Of a stretch of 64,000 nt of DNA, positions 23,109-34,255 are shown one piece after another (position 1 is the stretch's first letter; each line of letters starts with the position of its first letter). The stretch is taken from the NCBI RefSeq assembly GCF_963678635.1, contig NC_087070.1:9148539-9212538 (forward strand), given 5' to 3'. The translations under genes were made by a program, and so were the position numbers. Origin of the DNA: Symsagittifera roscoffensis. Taxonomy: Eukaryota > Xenacoelomorpha > Acoela > Convolutidae. Under the pieces are notes generated by a model, which ran no database searches, was not told the origin of the DNA, and worked only from the letters and a program-made list of their open reading frames with translations.

Positions 23109-25997
23109 GTAGAAAAATAAAGAAGCTTTTAGGAAATCCAATTTAAGATTTCACGTCCATAAACGGCCTCTTGTGATGTACTTTTTCATTAATTTTTAGA
23201 ACACAAATGGTCCGCTGAAAAGAAACGTGAACGACATTTTTGTTTAGTATTTGCTCAAATACACTTTCGATCAATAACTGTGCCTCAAAATTGTAGAAAC
23301 AGGAAAAAGGCAAAAAATACTTTGTTCTTTATATTAACTGCTCAAGTAATCTAGACTCCTCACGCATTAACTCGGATGAATATTGACTTCTTATTTTATT
23401 ACTAATTAACATTTTCGGAGACTTTTATGGCAGAAAAACGTATTACAGTATCTTTAAAGGAGTTTTTTTGCCATACAATATAACTGCTTATTCTAGTCAT
23501 AATAATAAAAACGGCATTTATTGGTTTTCAATTATTCAGATGCCGATTTAGCTGTTTTTTTTCTCGCACCTTTCATTTTTTTGATCGTAAAATGAGCAAC
23601 TGCTCTTAATAAAAAAAATGAGTTAGTGCGAGTTATTATTCTTACCCAGTTTATGCCGACTTCTCAAATTTTGCTTGCAAAATAGTAAGTTTGAATAAGC
23701 TCATAAATTTGATATTACAGGCTCATAAAAAGTTTTCCCTAATGCCTCGATAAATCATTTACCAGGTCACTGTATTTTTATATTTCATTGCTTTTCTGTC
23801 AGGTCACAAAGTTCATCTATATCATTTTAAAATTTAACGTTCTTTTGACTGTCTTTTTTTTCTAAAAAGAAAAAAACCGGATCACAATTTTCAATCTATC
23901 AATTTTATCAGCAGCTTAGTTTGACATCAAAATGTGCCAAATTGAGACCTTACTTAAATAAAAAGCCGCGAAATTGAAATATTTCTTTTTTCCTGATTTA
24001 TTTGACCAAAAAGCAGCGCAGAGATTTTAAATGAACTCTGTCCCTGTTTTTACTTGCCTTACTTTCTAATTTCTGCATCTAAAAACAAAATTAAAATCTT
24101 CGAACATTATATTTGCACTTTCGAAAAGCTTATTTTCTTCAAATGAAGTCAGTTTTTTTCCTTACATTCAAAAAAATCTTCGCACATCCTCAAAAATTCA
24201 GCTACTTCAAGCTCTTCAACTTTTAAGAAATCCTTGGCGTATGAGAAAATTATACCATCATGTAAGCAAAAATTCGCTGTTCTTTGGAAAGCATATAAGT
24301 TTTATAGATCTTGTGAACACAGACCCTCCACCCAATACAAAAAGCAAAAACTCGTTACAAGGTAGAAGGCTCGCATGTGGTTTAAAGTTGACTTAGTTTT
24401 TTTTATTTGTAGCAAATATTTATTAGGCACCAAGGTGATAAGATCCGGTTTTTACAATCGTTGTTTTAATTAAAATGTGTATTTTTGTTGAAACTTTTTC
24501 ACTCGCGACAAAAATTTGCGATTTTTTATGAAACATTTTTTTTTGTCCAGAATAAACATCTTTGAGAGAACTGGCCAAAAATTCAGTTCAATTCACGTCC
24601 GTATATTTCAAACAATACTCATTTCAAAGCGAAGCAATCTAGAGTCAATCCTAAGATGAAGGTTCCTAAAATTGGCGGAAAAAAGACAAAAACCTTGATT
24701 TTTCTTTTTTCTTTATTTACTGTATCCCAGAGCACGTTATCAAAATAACAGAATAATAAATATTGCGTACGGTAGTTTATTACTAAAATTAAAGTGCAAG
24801 CCCTAGTTCAAATTGGAATAATTTAATTTGCTAGGCCCTGTTAGGGCGAATTTTATTGTACGTTAACTATCCTAATTTGTATTATAGTCGCTAAAGTTGT
24901 CCCGAATACAAAAGCTAGTCAAAAAGGCAAAATGGTCTAGAGAAAAAACTATCTAAGCACAAACATGTCACCAATATCTTCAAAATTAAATTACTTAGCA
25001 TTTCAGAATCAACTGATAGCATTATCAACTGAATAACTGGATAAAAACAAAAAAAACTTACCTTTTTGACAATTTTTTGTCGTTTTAAATTGATGCCAAT
25101 AAAATGCTGTTGATTTTTTTAGTTTTTTTGCATCGAATGGCTTGCAAAACTCGAAAAACTGGTTCAAGAAGGTATTAAAGAAAGAAGAAAAGTAACGGCG
25201 TTATAAAATATAGTTGGACTATCAACACCTGAAAAATGTAAATTCTCTTAATTCAACCTGAAGCGTCAATTATTTTCCAAAGCTTTCCTGAAAACGGTTT
25301 GTGCTCGAGCAAATTTTACAAAAAATAGCCCCAATAGAAGACCAAAAGTATTCAAAATGAGAAGTCTTAAAAATTCCTATTTTTTAGTTATGACAATAAG
25401 CTTCCGTTTCGGTCTGAGCGAATATCGAGTGCATCATTTAAAATGCCAACATTAGCAAAAAATTGCATAATTTGGAACATAAAAACCTTTTTTTTACCAG
25501 AGTAAATAAATTGTTGAGATTTTTTTCTTTGCTTGACTATGACAAAATTTCATCGTTTTCTTGGATGAGTTGAATTTTCAAACAAGTTTAATAGCAACTG
25601 TTGTGATTTAATAATTTTGGTTGGTACTTTTTTTCTAGTTGAATTTTTCATGAAAACAAAATAATGGGTTAAAATTCATGTAGCCAAAAAAGTTCCAACT
25701 GCATTTATCTGTAAAAGCAAGTTAATTGTCTTTGACGTGGCGTTGACTTGAAGTTACATTGTCATTTTTTATTTTGATCTGCTTAAGTGACTGTAAGTAA
25801 GTTTCAGAGATAATAACCGATTATATTAGACTTTCTCTGCCAGTCTTCAGAAAATTCAAGAAAAAATGATTCATAATCGACTAAAAATAAATAATAACAA
25901 TAACTTTTATCAAATCCATAAGTTCACTTTTAGTAGATTATGATCAGTTCTATGAAGTGCACTCAGAAAAACTAGAAAGAAAACGTCGAAAAAATGC

Positions 25998-26071
25998 TGC
26001 TACGTCTGAAATTAAAACCTGCGACCTAGAAACTAAGAGTCTCACGCCCTAACCACTCAGTACCGGAAGTT
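25998..26071 (-). pseudogene. tRNA-like pseudogene or tRNA-derived repeat
   Basis: Read on the minus strand it has a D-arm-like TGAGTGGTTAGGGC, an anticodon-arm-like GTGAGACTCTTAGTTTC (possible anticodon CTT) and a TpsiC-like GCAGGTTTTAATTT. The T-loop is degraded (GGTTTTAAT rather than GGTTCRANT) and the acceptor stem does not pair well. A functional tRNA is unlikely. It may be the head of an old SINE. Confidence 0.5.
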
Positions 26072-26734
26072 TAACATTTAATAGCCAAACACTAATATAA
26101 CAGAAGTATGCAATTTCTGATGCTACATTGAAATTTTTAATTAAGTAAACACTTTTAATTAACACTTTTATTTTCGAGTTAGGTTAGAATAAAAGAAGGT
26201 TCGTAACAAAACACTAAGCTGACGCTAGTGTAATAAATTTTATTTTCTAAATTATTTTGAAAGTTTCATTTTATTCAAAACTAAACAGCTGCTTTTGACT
26301 TGATACAAATTACTTCAAGTAAGAAAAATTCATAGTGGTTTAGAAAAAAGTTTCTTGTTTTGAATTTGATTGGTTTACTATTTTTTCTTTTGTGGTTCTT
26401 AGCATGTCATTGTTTCTGAATTTGGTTTACCCTCCATAATCCAATAGGTTTATATTCCAACCCCTCTATCTCCTCCTCTCTTTTATATAGCACCTCCACG
26501 TGGGAGCGGTAGTAATCGTGAGGGGAGAGTAAACTGTGGGAGAGGAGAAAATGAATGGAGAATTTGAGGGGAGAGTGGGTTAACGCGCGTTATTTCAATG
26601 AGTAGATTGGAATTTCGAGTAAGCCGCGAGTAATGCTGAAATTGTTGCAAGTTTTGCAAATTACCTCTCAGAAAACATAGAAATTTCAATCCCTTAAAGT
26701 CATTGATGAAAGATTTTGAATGGGTTGTAATCAA

Positions 26735-27270
26735 TAACAAGACTGCTCGTATCAGGGTGAAGCCCTGAATGTTCCGACTGCCTTTTAAGGTTTATGGAGC
26801 AGTAATAACATGGAAAATTTTAGATGTAACGAAGTAAAATTTAAAAAAAATTTCTAAAAATTTTGAGATTTTTTGTGAAAACATCCCCCCACACGCCATA
26901 TTAAGTACAAATAGATAGATTTTGCTCCTATTAACAAATCAATTATGGCATATAATCTTCCTTGAACCAATTTGGAACAATTTCTAAGACGGATTAACTC
27001 TCGCTTACGCGTTAATAGCGCGAAATATATCGCGCGTTAATTGTCCCAAAATGGCCGAAATGGCAATCTTTAAACCCTCATAACTTTAAGAAAAATGATC
27101 ACAGGTGGAATATTTTTTCAAATTTAAGCTCAGGACAACAAAAGTTTTCGAATGATGTAAAAATATCCCCTCAAAATTGGCTAGTTAAAAAGTCGAAATT
27201 TGTCTGAAGAAAAAAAAAACCCACCCCGAGCACAAATATTCCGCTACTTTCGTATCGAAAGTCGGAACAA
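26735..27270 (-). mobile_element. R1 family element, inverted copy in intron 1
   Basis: Starts with the end motif AACAAGACTGCTCGTATCAG at 26,741 and its hairpin, then runs in reverse order through the R1 landmarks: CACACGCCATATT, TCCTATTAAC, the palindrome GCGCGAAATATATCGCGCG at about 27,020, GGCAATCTTTAAA, GACAAATTTCGAC-type sequence and CCGAGCACAAATATT. It stops near GTCGGAACAA without a second end motif, so the copy is one-ended or its far end is lost. Confidence 0.65.
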
Positions 27271-28779
27271 TAATAGATTTGCATAAATTAACCAAAATAA
27301 TCAATTATAATGACAATATATTCAATTTTGTGGTCTAAATTTGCAACAATAATGAGTTTTAATGACCTAATAGTACTTAATGACCTAGAGTAATTGACAA
27401 TATTTTCAATTGTAATTGATTCTGATCCATGAAACTCCGGTGCTGGCGGTTGATAGTGAATCATTTAATAAAATTGCAGCAACATTGAAACTTGAAAAAA
27501 AAATCGTAAAAAAAATTGTATGAAAAAATTGAAAAATTAATTGTGAAATTACAAATTACATAGCATTAGCTTAAATATTATTACCATAAACTTTTTGACA
27601 TAAACTAAAAAATAATGATTTTAACTTTTTTATCCAATCCCTTGACGATGTTAAATTTGAAAATTTTGATTTTTTTTTTCATTTTTTTTTAATTCAAGGC
27701 AAGAAATCCGATTCTAGAATGAACGAGTTTCAAGGCGATGCCATATATGATTTCCCACGAGCTCTCTGTGAAATACTTGATTTTTCGTGACAAAAACGCC
27801 CTATCATGCCTCAGTTTTTCCGCTCCTTGTCAGTGATCAAAACAATTATTATTCCTCATAGAAATTTCTAAGTGAACACTTAGTTTTATTCCATACGAGC
27901 ATCTGTTTATTAGCTCAAAAACTAATTGATGCTTGTCTAAAATTGTTTGTCATGCATAAATTTTCGAAAGAACATAGTTTTGCTTAAAAAATACAAAAAA
28001 AGCATAGTCTTACAATAAAAACGTTAACTTTGGGCATCTTTAGTTTTTAGTATAAACTTTTCCGCCATTGACTGACTTTATGGTTTGTTTCAAGGTTAAC
28101 TAATTGAGAAAAATAAAAAACGCAATAATTGAAAAATAAAATTGTTATTGTTTTTGAGATTGAATAAACCTTTTAGACTGTTTTTATCAGGCGACATTAA
28201 ACAAAGCAGGTGTTTTGGTGAGATGGTGATATGATATCTGAAATAAAAACTGGTTGTTGCAAACAAAGCCTGCTGAAAATCTGTCAAAATCGTTCATTCT
28301 CAATTTTGCACTATATTTTTGTTCTTATTTAGTCAAATTATGCTTTCATATTACACAAGAAAAATCACACGAAAAAGAGTTCGCAGCTTCCTGCCTTTTT
28401 CAAAAGGTAATTTAAGTTCAAATTTTATTAGGTAGTTGTTAGTCAATGTCTAACACAAGAGAAAATTTTTAAAATATATGTAAATCGTCATTCACCGAAA
28501 GTTTTGTGGTCGACTTCGACCTCTGTAGAAAATTCTACGCTTTCCCAAAAAATTATATTCATTTTAACACATTCGATTTTCCCCGATGAAAGACGTAACT
28601 GTCTAAAATTGTTCCCCTTACATCATAAATCATTTTATATATCATTTAAAAGAAGTTAATTATGTATTATTTTTCACTTAATAGATTGTGACAAATTGTT
28701 GTGTAAAATAGGAATGAAAAAACGATTTGTCAGTTAGAATTTGACTTTGATGTATTCAAATTTCATCTCTTTTTTGCAG

Positions 28780-28998
28780 GAATTACAAGTTCAAGTTCGG
28801 AACAAAAAAATCAGACCAATAAAGCGAATCAGACGAGCACGGGAAAAGACAGCGTTAAGTCGTTCCCTCTGAGCGCTATAGTAGACGCTGGTTCATCAAC
28901 CGCTGGATCATCATCTGAAGCTGCGAATATTTCTCTGAATTACACACCTGACCAGATTGAAGAAGAAAATCAGGAAAACTCAACGTTTGTGGAAACAG
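28780..28998 (+). CDS. Large unrecognised gene, coding exon 2
   Basis: A 219-nt exon between tttttgcag| and ACAG|gtttgg. It opens with two bases that complete the phase-1 codon of the previous exon and closes in phase 1. It encodes 73 residues of disordered Ser/Asn/Gln/Glu-rich sequence with no domain, including AGSSTAGSSSEAANIS and an acidic end. It starts on no ATG, so it is found only by splice and frame logic. The phase match on both sides is the main support. Confidence 0.7.
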
Positions 28999-29526
28999 GT
29001 TTGGCTATTTAAAAAAAACTGTTCATTCGTGAGAAATTAATGAGGCTGTAAAATACTCAGGAGTTTATTTAGGAGGAATGCGCTGCATCAGGGATTTGAA
29101 CCCCTGACCTACTTTTTGATACTATTTTACCACACCCATTTTAATATACAAAACCTCAAGTTTTCCTAAATACATTTTCAGCGTGAATATCCACTTTCTG
29201 TGATGAAGAGCGCTCATCCAAAACGCATTTTTGCAAAATCTTTAAAAAGGTAAACAAAAATGGTAACGGAACACTTTATCGAAAAAAAAACACCGCGAAA
29301 AAAACACCTTGATCTCAAGAAATTGTTACTATAGAGCCTGTTGGGAGAGGGATGGCGAAGAAGATAAAGGCTTTGAATCTTAAACCATAGGTTTGGGGTT
29401 CGAGACCCTTAATCCGATATGATTGCTTGAGAGCGCCAACTCGTACCATTCCCTCGTGAATACATAATCTTGATTGTTTAGAAAAAAGTGTTTTTTCGCC
29501 TTCTGTCGCTGACATTGACCTATCAG
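28999..29526 (+). other. Intron 2 with two tRNA-like repeat fragments
   Basis: A 528-bp intron from |gtttgg to cctatcag|. At 29,072-29,140 (minus strand) there is a perfect T-arm-like palindrome built on TCAGGGGTTCAAATCCCTGA. At 29,349-29,411 (plus strand) there is an A-box-like GATGGCGAAGAAGATAAAGG followed by GGGTTCGAGACCC-type B-box sequence. Both look like tRNA-derived repeat remnants rather than working tRNA genes. Confidence 0.6.
29349..29411 (+). repeat. tRNA-derived (SINE-like) fragment
   Basis: An A-box-like start, then CCATAGGTTTGGGGTTCGAG. The same arrangement (AAAG..CTTTG..CCATAGGT..GGAATTCAAACC) recurs at 40,410-40,455. Two copies with pol III box spacing suggest a SINE family, though no 3' tail can be defined. 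Confidence 0.5.
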
Positions 29527-30728
29527 CTTTGCCTCACGGAACTGAAGTGCATTTAAACGATGAATTCGAATTTCCAGGTTACGCTTTTGTCGAAACTGAA
29601 GAATGCTCAGTTGGCCTAAATGAAAATTATGGATTAAATAATTGGCGTGAATCAGATCGAAATATTCCCACAATTGTGAACTCAAGTTATTACGAGGAGC
29701 AAACGGAATCGAATCTTAATGAAAACGAAGGATTCGACGAAGATTCTTACGAAGATTTTTACGGCGAAGCGCAAGTTGAATTCGACGCTAGTTTTTATGA
29801 AAACCCTGCAAACTATGCCAATGTTTCTACTTTCATGTACCCTGATTATTTTGGATACCATTACGAACCATTCGAAACAAGTACATCGCAGCCTATCAAA
29901 TCAAATCACCCGTTAACGAAATGTTTCTCGATTCCCGAAGAACCCGCAAGCCCTGGCTATGAAATGAGTCATGCTCGCCTAAATGCTTCGGAAGTTTCTG
30001 AAAACAACGGAAGCGCAGAAACATCTGATATGAGCCAAGTAAACCCAAATCCACCCACAAACTCTGCTGATCGTAAACTACACACATTGCAAAATTCGAC
30101 ATCAACTGATAGTTTAAACGTGTATAAAAGCTACTTAGAATCGGTGGCCAAAGGTTTGAAAAGAATCGACGACGAAAATGACGACTGTCCTGAAACGTGT
30201 ATCTTAGACGATGACGAAGAAGAGGACTTGTACGAGAATCTTCATCTACCACAAGCTTCAGAATTATCAAAGAAAGATGAAATCAAAACAGACGTGGCAC
30301 CGGAAACCTCTTTGACGGGAACTAACGATCCCAAAACTTCCTTTGTACCAGATGATATCGGATCTCTGGAAGCGGAGTCATGGATACAAGACCTTCCAGA
30401 TCTTCCAACAATTTCTGGATATCGTGATGAAGATCGAAGCATTTTGGAACCTGACGTTGAATTAAACTACGATCAAAACAGATTTCAAGAGTCTGGCCAT
30501 TTCGAATCCTATAGTGCTTATCAAAATGATTACGAAGAAGATCCTTTCAAAATAGTTTACGACGACTATGAGCCAGAAATTGAAGCGCTGTGTGAACAAA
30601 CCGAAGAGGAGAGTGAAATAAATCCTTCTGTTGATATGGAGGTGGAAAAAGTTAGGAATGCCGAGGCGTGTTTGACAGCTGCTTACGGTGTTTTGGCGCA
30701 GCTGCAAGGACTGGAATCTGAATTGGAG
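29527..30728 (+). CDS. Large unrecognised gene, coding exon 3 (acidic)
   Basis: A 1,202-nt exon from cctatcag| to the strongest donor of the gene, GGAG|gtaaga. It starts with two bases completing the previous codon and ends in phase 0. The 400-residue segment is very acidic and aromatic: many Asp, Glu and Tyr-Glu pairs, for example DDDEEEDLYENLHLP, EEDPFKIVYDDYEPE. The last about 30 residues (VEKVRNAEACLTAAYGVLAQ onward) look helical. An open frame continues 159 nt past the donor but changes character. No enzyme domain is visible. The role may be as an acidic scaffold, but that is inference. Confidence 0.85.
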
Positions 30729-32239
30729 GTAAGATTATTTTTGAATTGTTTTTTGAGTGCTTTTTTGTACGTTTTTCAATGCAACCTGCATGCTGTATAC
30801 TTAAGGAACAAAGGTACAAATTTTGTTCTGGTGAAAACGAGTGTGTATAGTTTCACAAAAAAAACTATCAAATGCTATGCAGATTAGCTTTATATAAAAA
30901 TTCAAAAAAAAATCGGAAGTGTTTGAAAATGACTATGCGATTGCTAGGATAATGAAACGCCCGAAGTAACCCATTGACTTGTTAGTAAATTATGTTGAGT
31001 TTTTCAAAATATACTAGTTTATAAATTTTAGCAACAACTGCCAAAAAAGATATCAATACTGAGCATTCGTTTTGCTAAAAAAATATTGCGTTGTGAGTCT
31101 AAGAAGATCATAGAAACGATTTTAAAAATTGTTTTGCCCAAAACCTGAACTTTAACATCTTGAGCTGAAACTATTTTGCTTCAACCTGATTTGCTAGAAT
31201 ATGACCATCAAATTTCAGCAAAACCTCTTTTGTTCACAACTTTAGATTGACTTATAAATAAACCCAAATGGCACCAAAAAAAAAACAAATTTTTTGGTAA
31301 GTTTTTTGATTTTGTCCAGACCAGAAAAAAATAGTTCCACATAAAAATTGACCAGCTTCAAATCTGCTCAAAGTTCTGCTATTGGTAGAAATTGGCTTGA
31401 TGAGAAAGTGATCACGCTTGTAGACATCAAATCAATCAGTGCGATCAGTGTATTGTTCTCTGCACTTATGAAGTTTCTATATTGTTTTTAGGTTGTTTCT
31501 ACAATTTTGACTTTTATAAATTGAATCGAATTTGAGAAGTTGTGTGATCGTTTTTCAGCAAAAAAAACCATATTGCCAGTAAAAAACATTAGTGGCAAAT
31601 AATTCATCTGTCAACATAATTCATCTGTCAGCTCGCCAAAACTGCTAACTGATGAAATTTGTTCATCTCCACAAGTAGGACAAAACTCAAAACTCTGAGA
31701 TAGCAGATGTTTATCTACGCAAGTGATACAAGATCTTTTTAAGCCTCTATTTGTTTAAGTTGCAGAAGTGTTAGCTTAGAATGGGTTCAATTTTCCCGCT
31801 AGATAATTTTATCGTGGTTTAGGAAATTGGGCGACAATCAAAATAGACAACCAGAAGATAACGGAATTTAGACAATAATTTGCGTACAAATTGCGTGAAA
31901 TTTGTTTATAGGCTTCATTTATCTTTGGTTGATTAAACACTGGTTGACCAAGCGCAAATCAGATTATTAATGTCATAGTTGTATAATTCAAGTAATTAAA
32001 AATTGTAATTTACTTTTTCATTTTATTGTTTTATAATTTACTTACAATTTTATTTTAGATCAGTTCTGAAATCATAATTTTTTGTTTTTGTGTAAGTTCA
32101 TTCTGAACAAAAAAAATTGTTGGCCCAGTCCTTATCGTCTAAATTTAGAAAAATTTTATTGTCTGAAATCCGTTTTTGCACGATTGTCTAACTTACTTGT
32201 CGTCTGATGTCATAGGCCTCAATTTGATCAGTTTTGAGC

Positions 32240-32535
32240 GTAGCCCCGAACTGATAAAATAGCATGTGTGCATTTCAAAAATGTGTGCAATAGCATGTGT
32301 TCACACTTAGCATGTGTGCTTTTTAGCCTAAATTTCAAAAGTTTTCCAAAAACTTGGTTTGTCAGAAAAAATATATATATTTCACTTTTATTTGAAATTT
32401 TTGCCTAATTTAAGTTTGGCTGAGTCCAAGCTCAAAAAATTTTTGCAAACTTGATTAAACAAAGCTTAAAATACAATTTTTACATGGTCATGCTATCTGA
32501 CACACATGCTATTTGGCCGGCCCCCTATTAGTTCA
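32240..32535. mobile_element. Small foldback around TAGCATGTGTG
   Basis: Left arm GAACTGATAAAATAGCATGT at about 32,250-32,269. The right arm near 32,495-32,535 reads in reverse as GTGAACTAATA, an extra GC-rich GGGGGCCGGCC, then AAATAGCATGTGTGTCAG. Between them ATAGCATGTG occurs again as direct copies. The ends are imperfect, so the boundaries are estimates. Confidence 0.4.
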
Positions 32536-32814
32536 CACAAAAATTCTTCGTTATTTACTTTTCTCACCTTTTTTACTCATTAAAACTGAGTCACTTTGAT
32601 CCTCCACTAATCTGTTCATTTGTATGATGCGTTGAGCTCAGTGAAACATTCGCAAATTAATGATCTTTTCCTGAGACGCTGGCTTTGGATAATTGTCCTA
32701 CATGTTAAATCTAAATTACATTTAAATTTCAATCAATTTGAAACGAATTGAAAAGACGGCTTCTCTAACTACAAAACTTCTTTAAAAAATTGTTTTCAAT
32801 CATACCAGCACTAG

Positions 32815-33552
32815 GTAAAAAGAGAGAATAATCGATTATATTATAGTTATAATAGTATTTTTAGCAAAATTATGATTAATTATAAGCTGTTAATAATTAA
32901 TTTTAGATGTTTAAGTGATTTTTATTCCATTATAATGATAAAATTTTTGGTGGCCTTTTAATAATTTATAATCACTTATAATCGATTATAATTTTTCCGA
33001 AAACCTCTTATAATCTGTTATAAATTTTTATGATGGGTATATTCCCTTTTTCTATCAAAAAGTTTTCTTACAAATAATTATTTATACTGGAATAAAATTT
33101 AAGTATTCTGCAAGAAAACACAGTGAAAATCAAATTTGTTTTAATTTTGAGCTATAAGTACAAAATGACAGTTTCTTTTAGTTCGGTAACCAACTGAAAA
33201 GCACAGCACACAAAACAAAACAAAAATAAAACGAAATGAAGCGATAACGTTTGTTGAATAACCAACTGAAAAGCACATAAAACTGAACAAAATTAAAACG
33301 AAAGGAATCGATGACGTTTATTAAATAATAATGGATTATAACCTATTATATTGGATTATAATTCAAAAAAATGTGAGAAAAATTTTTCCAAAAATAATCG
33401 AATATATTCGATTATAATCGATTATAATTACTTTTTTGTTTTAAAAAAAGGAACCATTATAATTCATTTTTAACCAACTATAATCAATTCTCTTTGAAAC
33501 TTATGGGGACTGACAATAGTATCAATTATAATCAATTATTTTCTCTTTTTAC
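32815..33552. mobile_element. MITE-like element with GTAAAAAGAGARAATAATYGATTATA ends
   Basis: The left end GTAAAAAGAGAGAATAATCG at 32,815 is mirrored by the right end, whose reverse complement reads GTAAAAAGAGAAAATAATTG. About 25 bp match with two transition differences. The 0.74-kb body is packed with TATAATCGATTATAA palindromes (32,960-33,000; 33,330-33,480) and has no transposase frame. Flanking sequences show no convincing target duplication. Confidence 0.7.
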
Positions 33553-34255
33553 AGAGGGCGGGTACCTTGTCGATTTAGTTTGTTGGAGTTTTTGGCCAAA
33601 ACTGAAATTCAGAGATACCTTCATAGTTTTGAATATTCCAGATACGGCACTTATTTGGTTATAACAACCATCGCTTCAGTTTAGCATTATATATTCCTTA
33701 AAAAAATCCTAAACATCCTTTTATAAAATTTGATACAAAAGGGGTCTTTTAGGTTATATTCCCCGCAAAATGATTAAAAATAAAAATGCAAAACTTTACA
33801 AAAAGACTGGATTGGTTTTACTGAGAAAGGCGAGATAGCAATATGCGACAGGCTAAAACGGTGCAGTTCACATTTTAAGCCTCTAACCTGCTCGTAAATA
33901 TCAAAAATACGAGCCCAAATGCGTTTTTAATTGTTGTGTAATTTGTGATTTTTGCATATTTTCGAGTTGATTCAAGGCTCGGGATATAAGCCAAGCATTT
34001 CTAAGTGAAATCAATCCTATTCGGTAATATTTGTTTTGTCTTTTTTAAGTCATTTAAGAGGGGTATAAATCAATAGATCGAAATAAAATTTTGAAAAAAT
34101 GGATTAAAAAAATCGAAATTACTCATTTTAAGTAGGCTTTAGCGAGCGCTTGCTAAAATTGTTGGCAAGTCTACAGTGTGTTAGCACATACTGAAATTTA
34201 AGTTGAAACTTATACTAATGTTTTTTTTTCACTATTCCTTGCATTTTTTGTTTAG

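Larger units (their letters stand above)
23109..28779 (+). other. Intron 1 (5.7 kb)
   Basis: Bounded by |gtagaa and tttttgcag|. No coding exon is seen inside. It contains a tRNA-like pseudogene at 25,998-26,071 and an inverted R1 element copy at about 26,735-27,270. The minus-strand frame at 26,483-26,740 abuts the R1 copy and lacks features. Confidence 0.6.
30729..34255 (+). other. Intron 3 (3.5 kb)
   Basis: From |gtaaga to gtttag|. It contains a small foldback at 32,240-32,535, a MITE-like element at 32,815-33,552 and, inside that, a 73-bp direct repeat near 33,189-33,335. The direct repeat CATAATTCATCTGTCA-like occurs at 31,600-31,640. No exon is seen. Confidence 0.6.

Noticed and set aside
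25998-26071. Functional tRNA-Lys gene
   Set aside because: Anticodon-like CTT is present, but the T-loop and acceptor stem are degraded, so I list it as a pseudogene.
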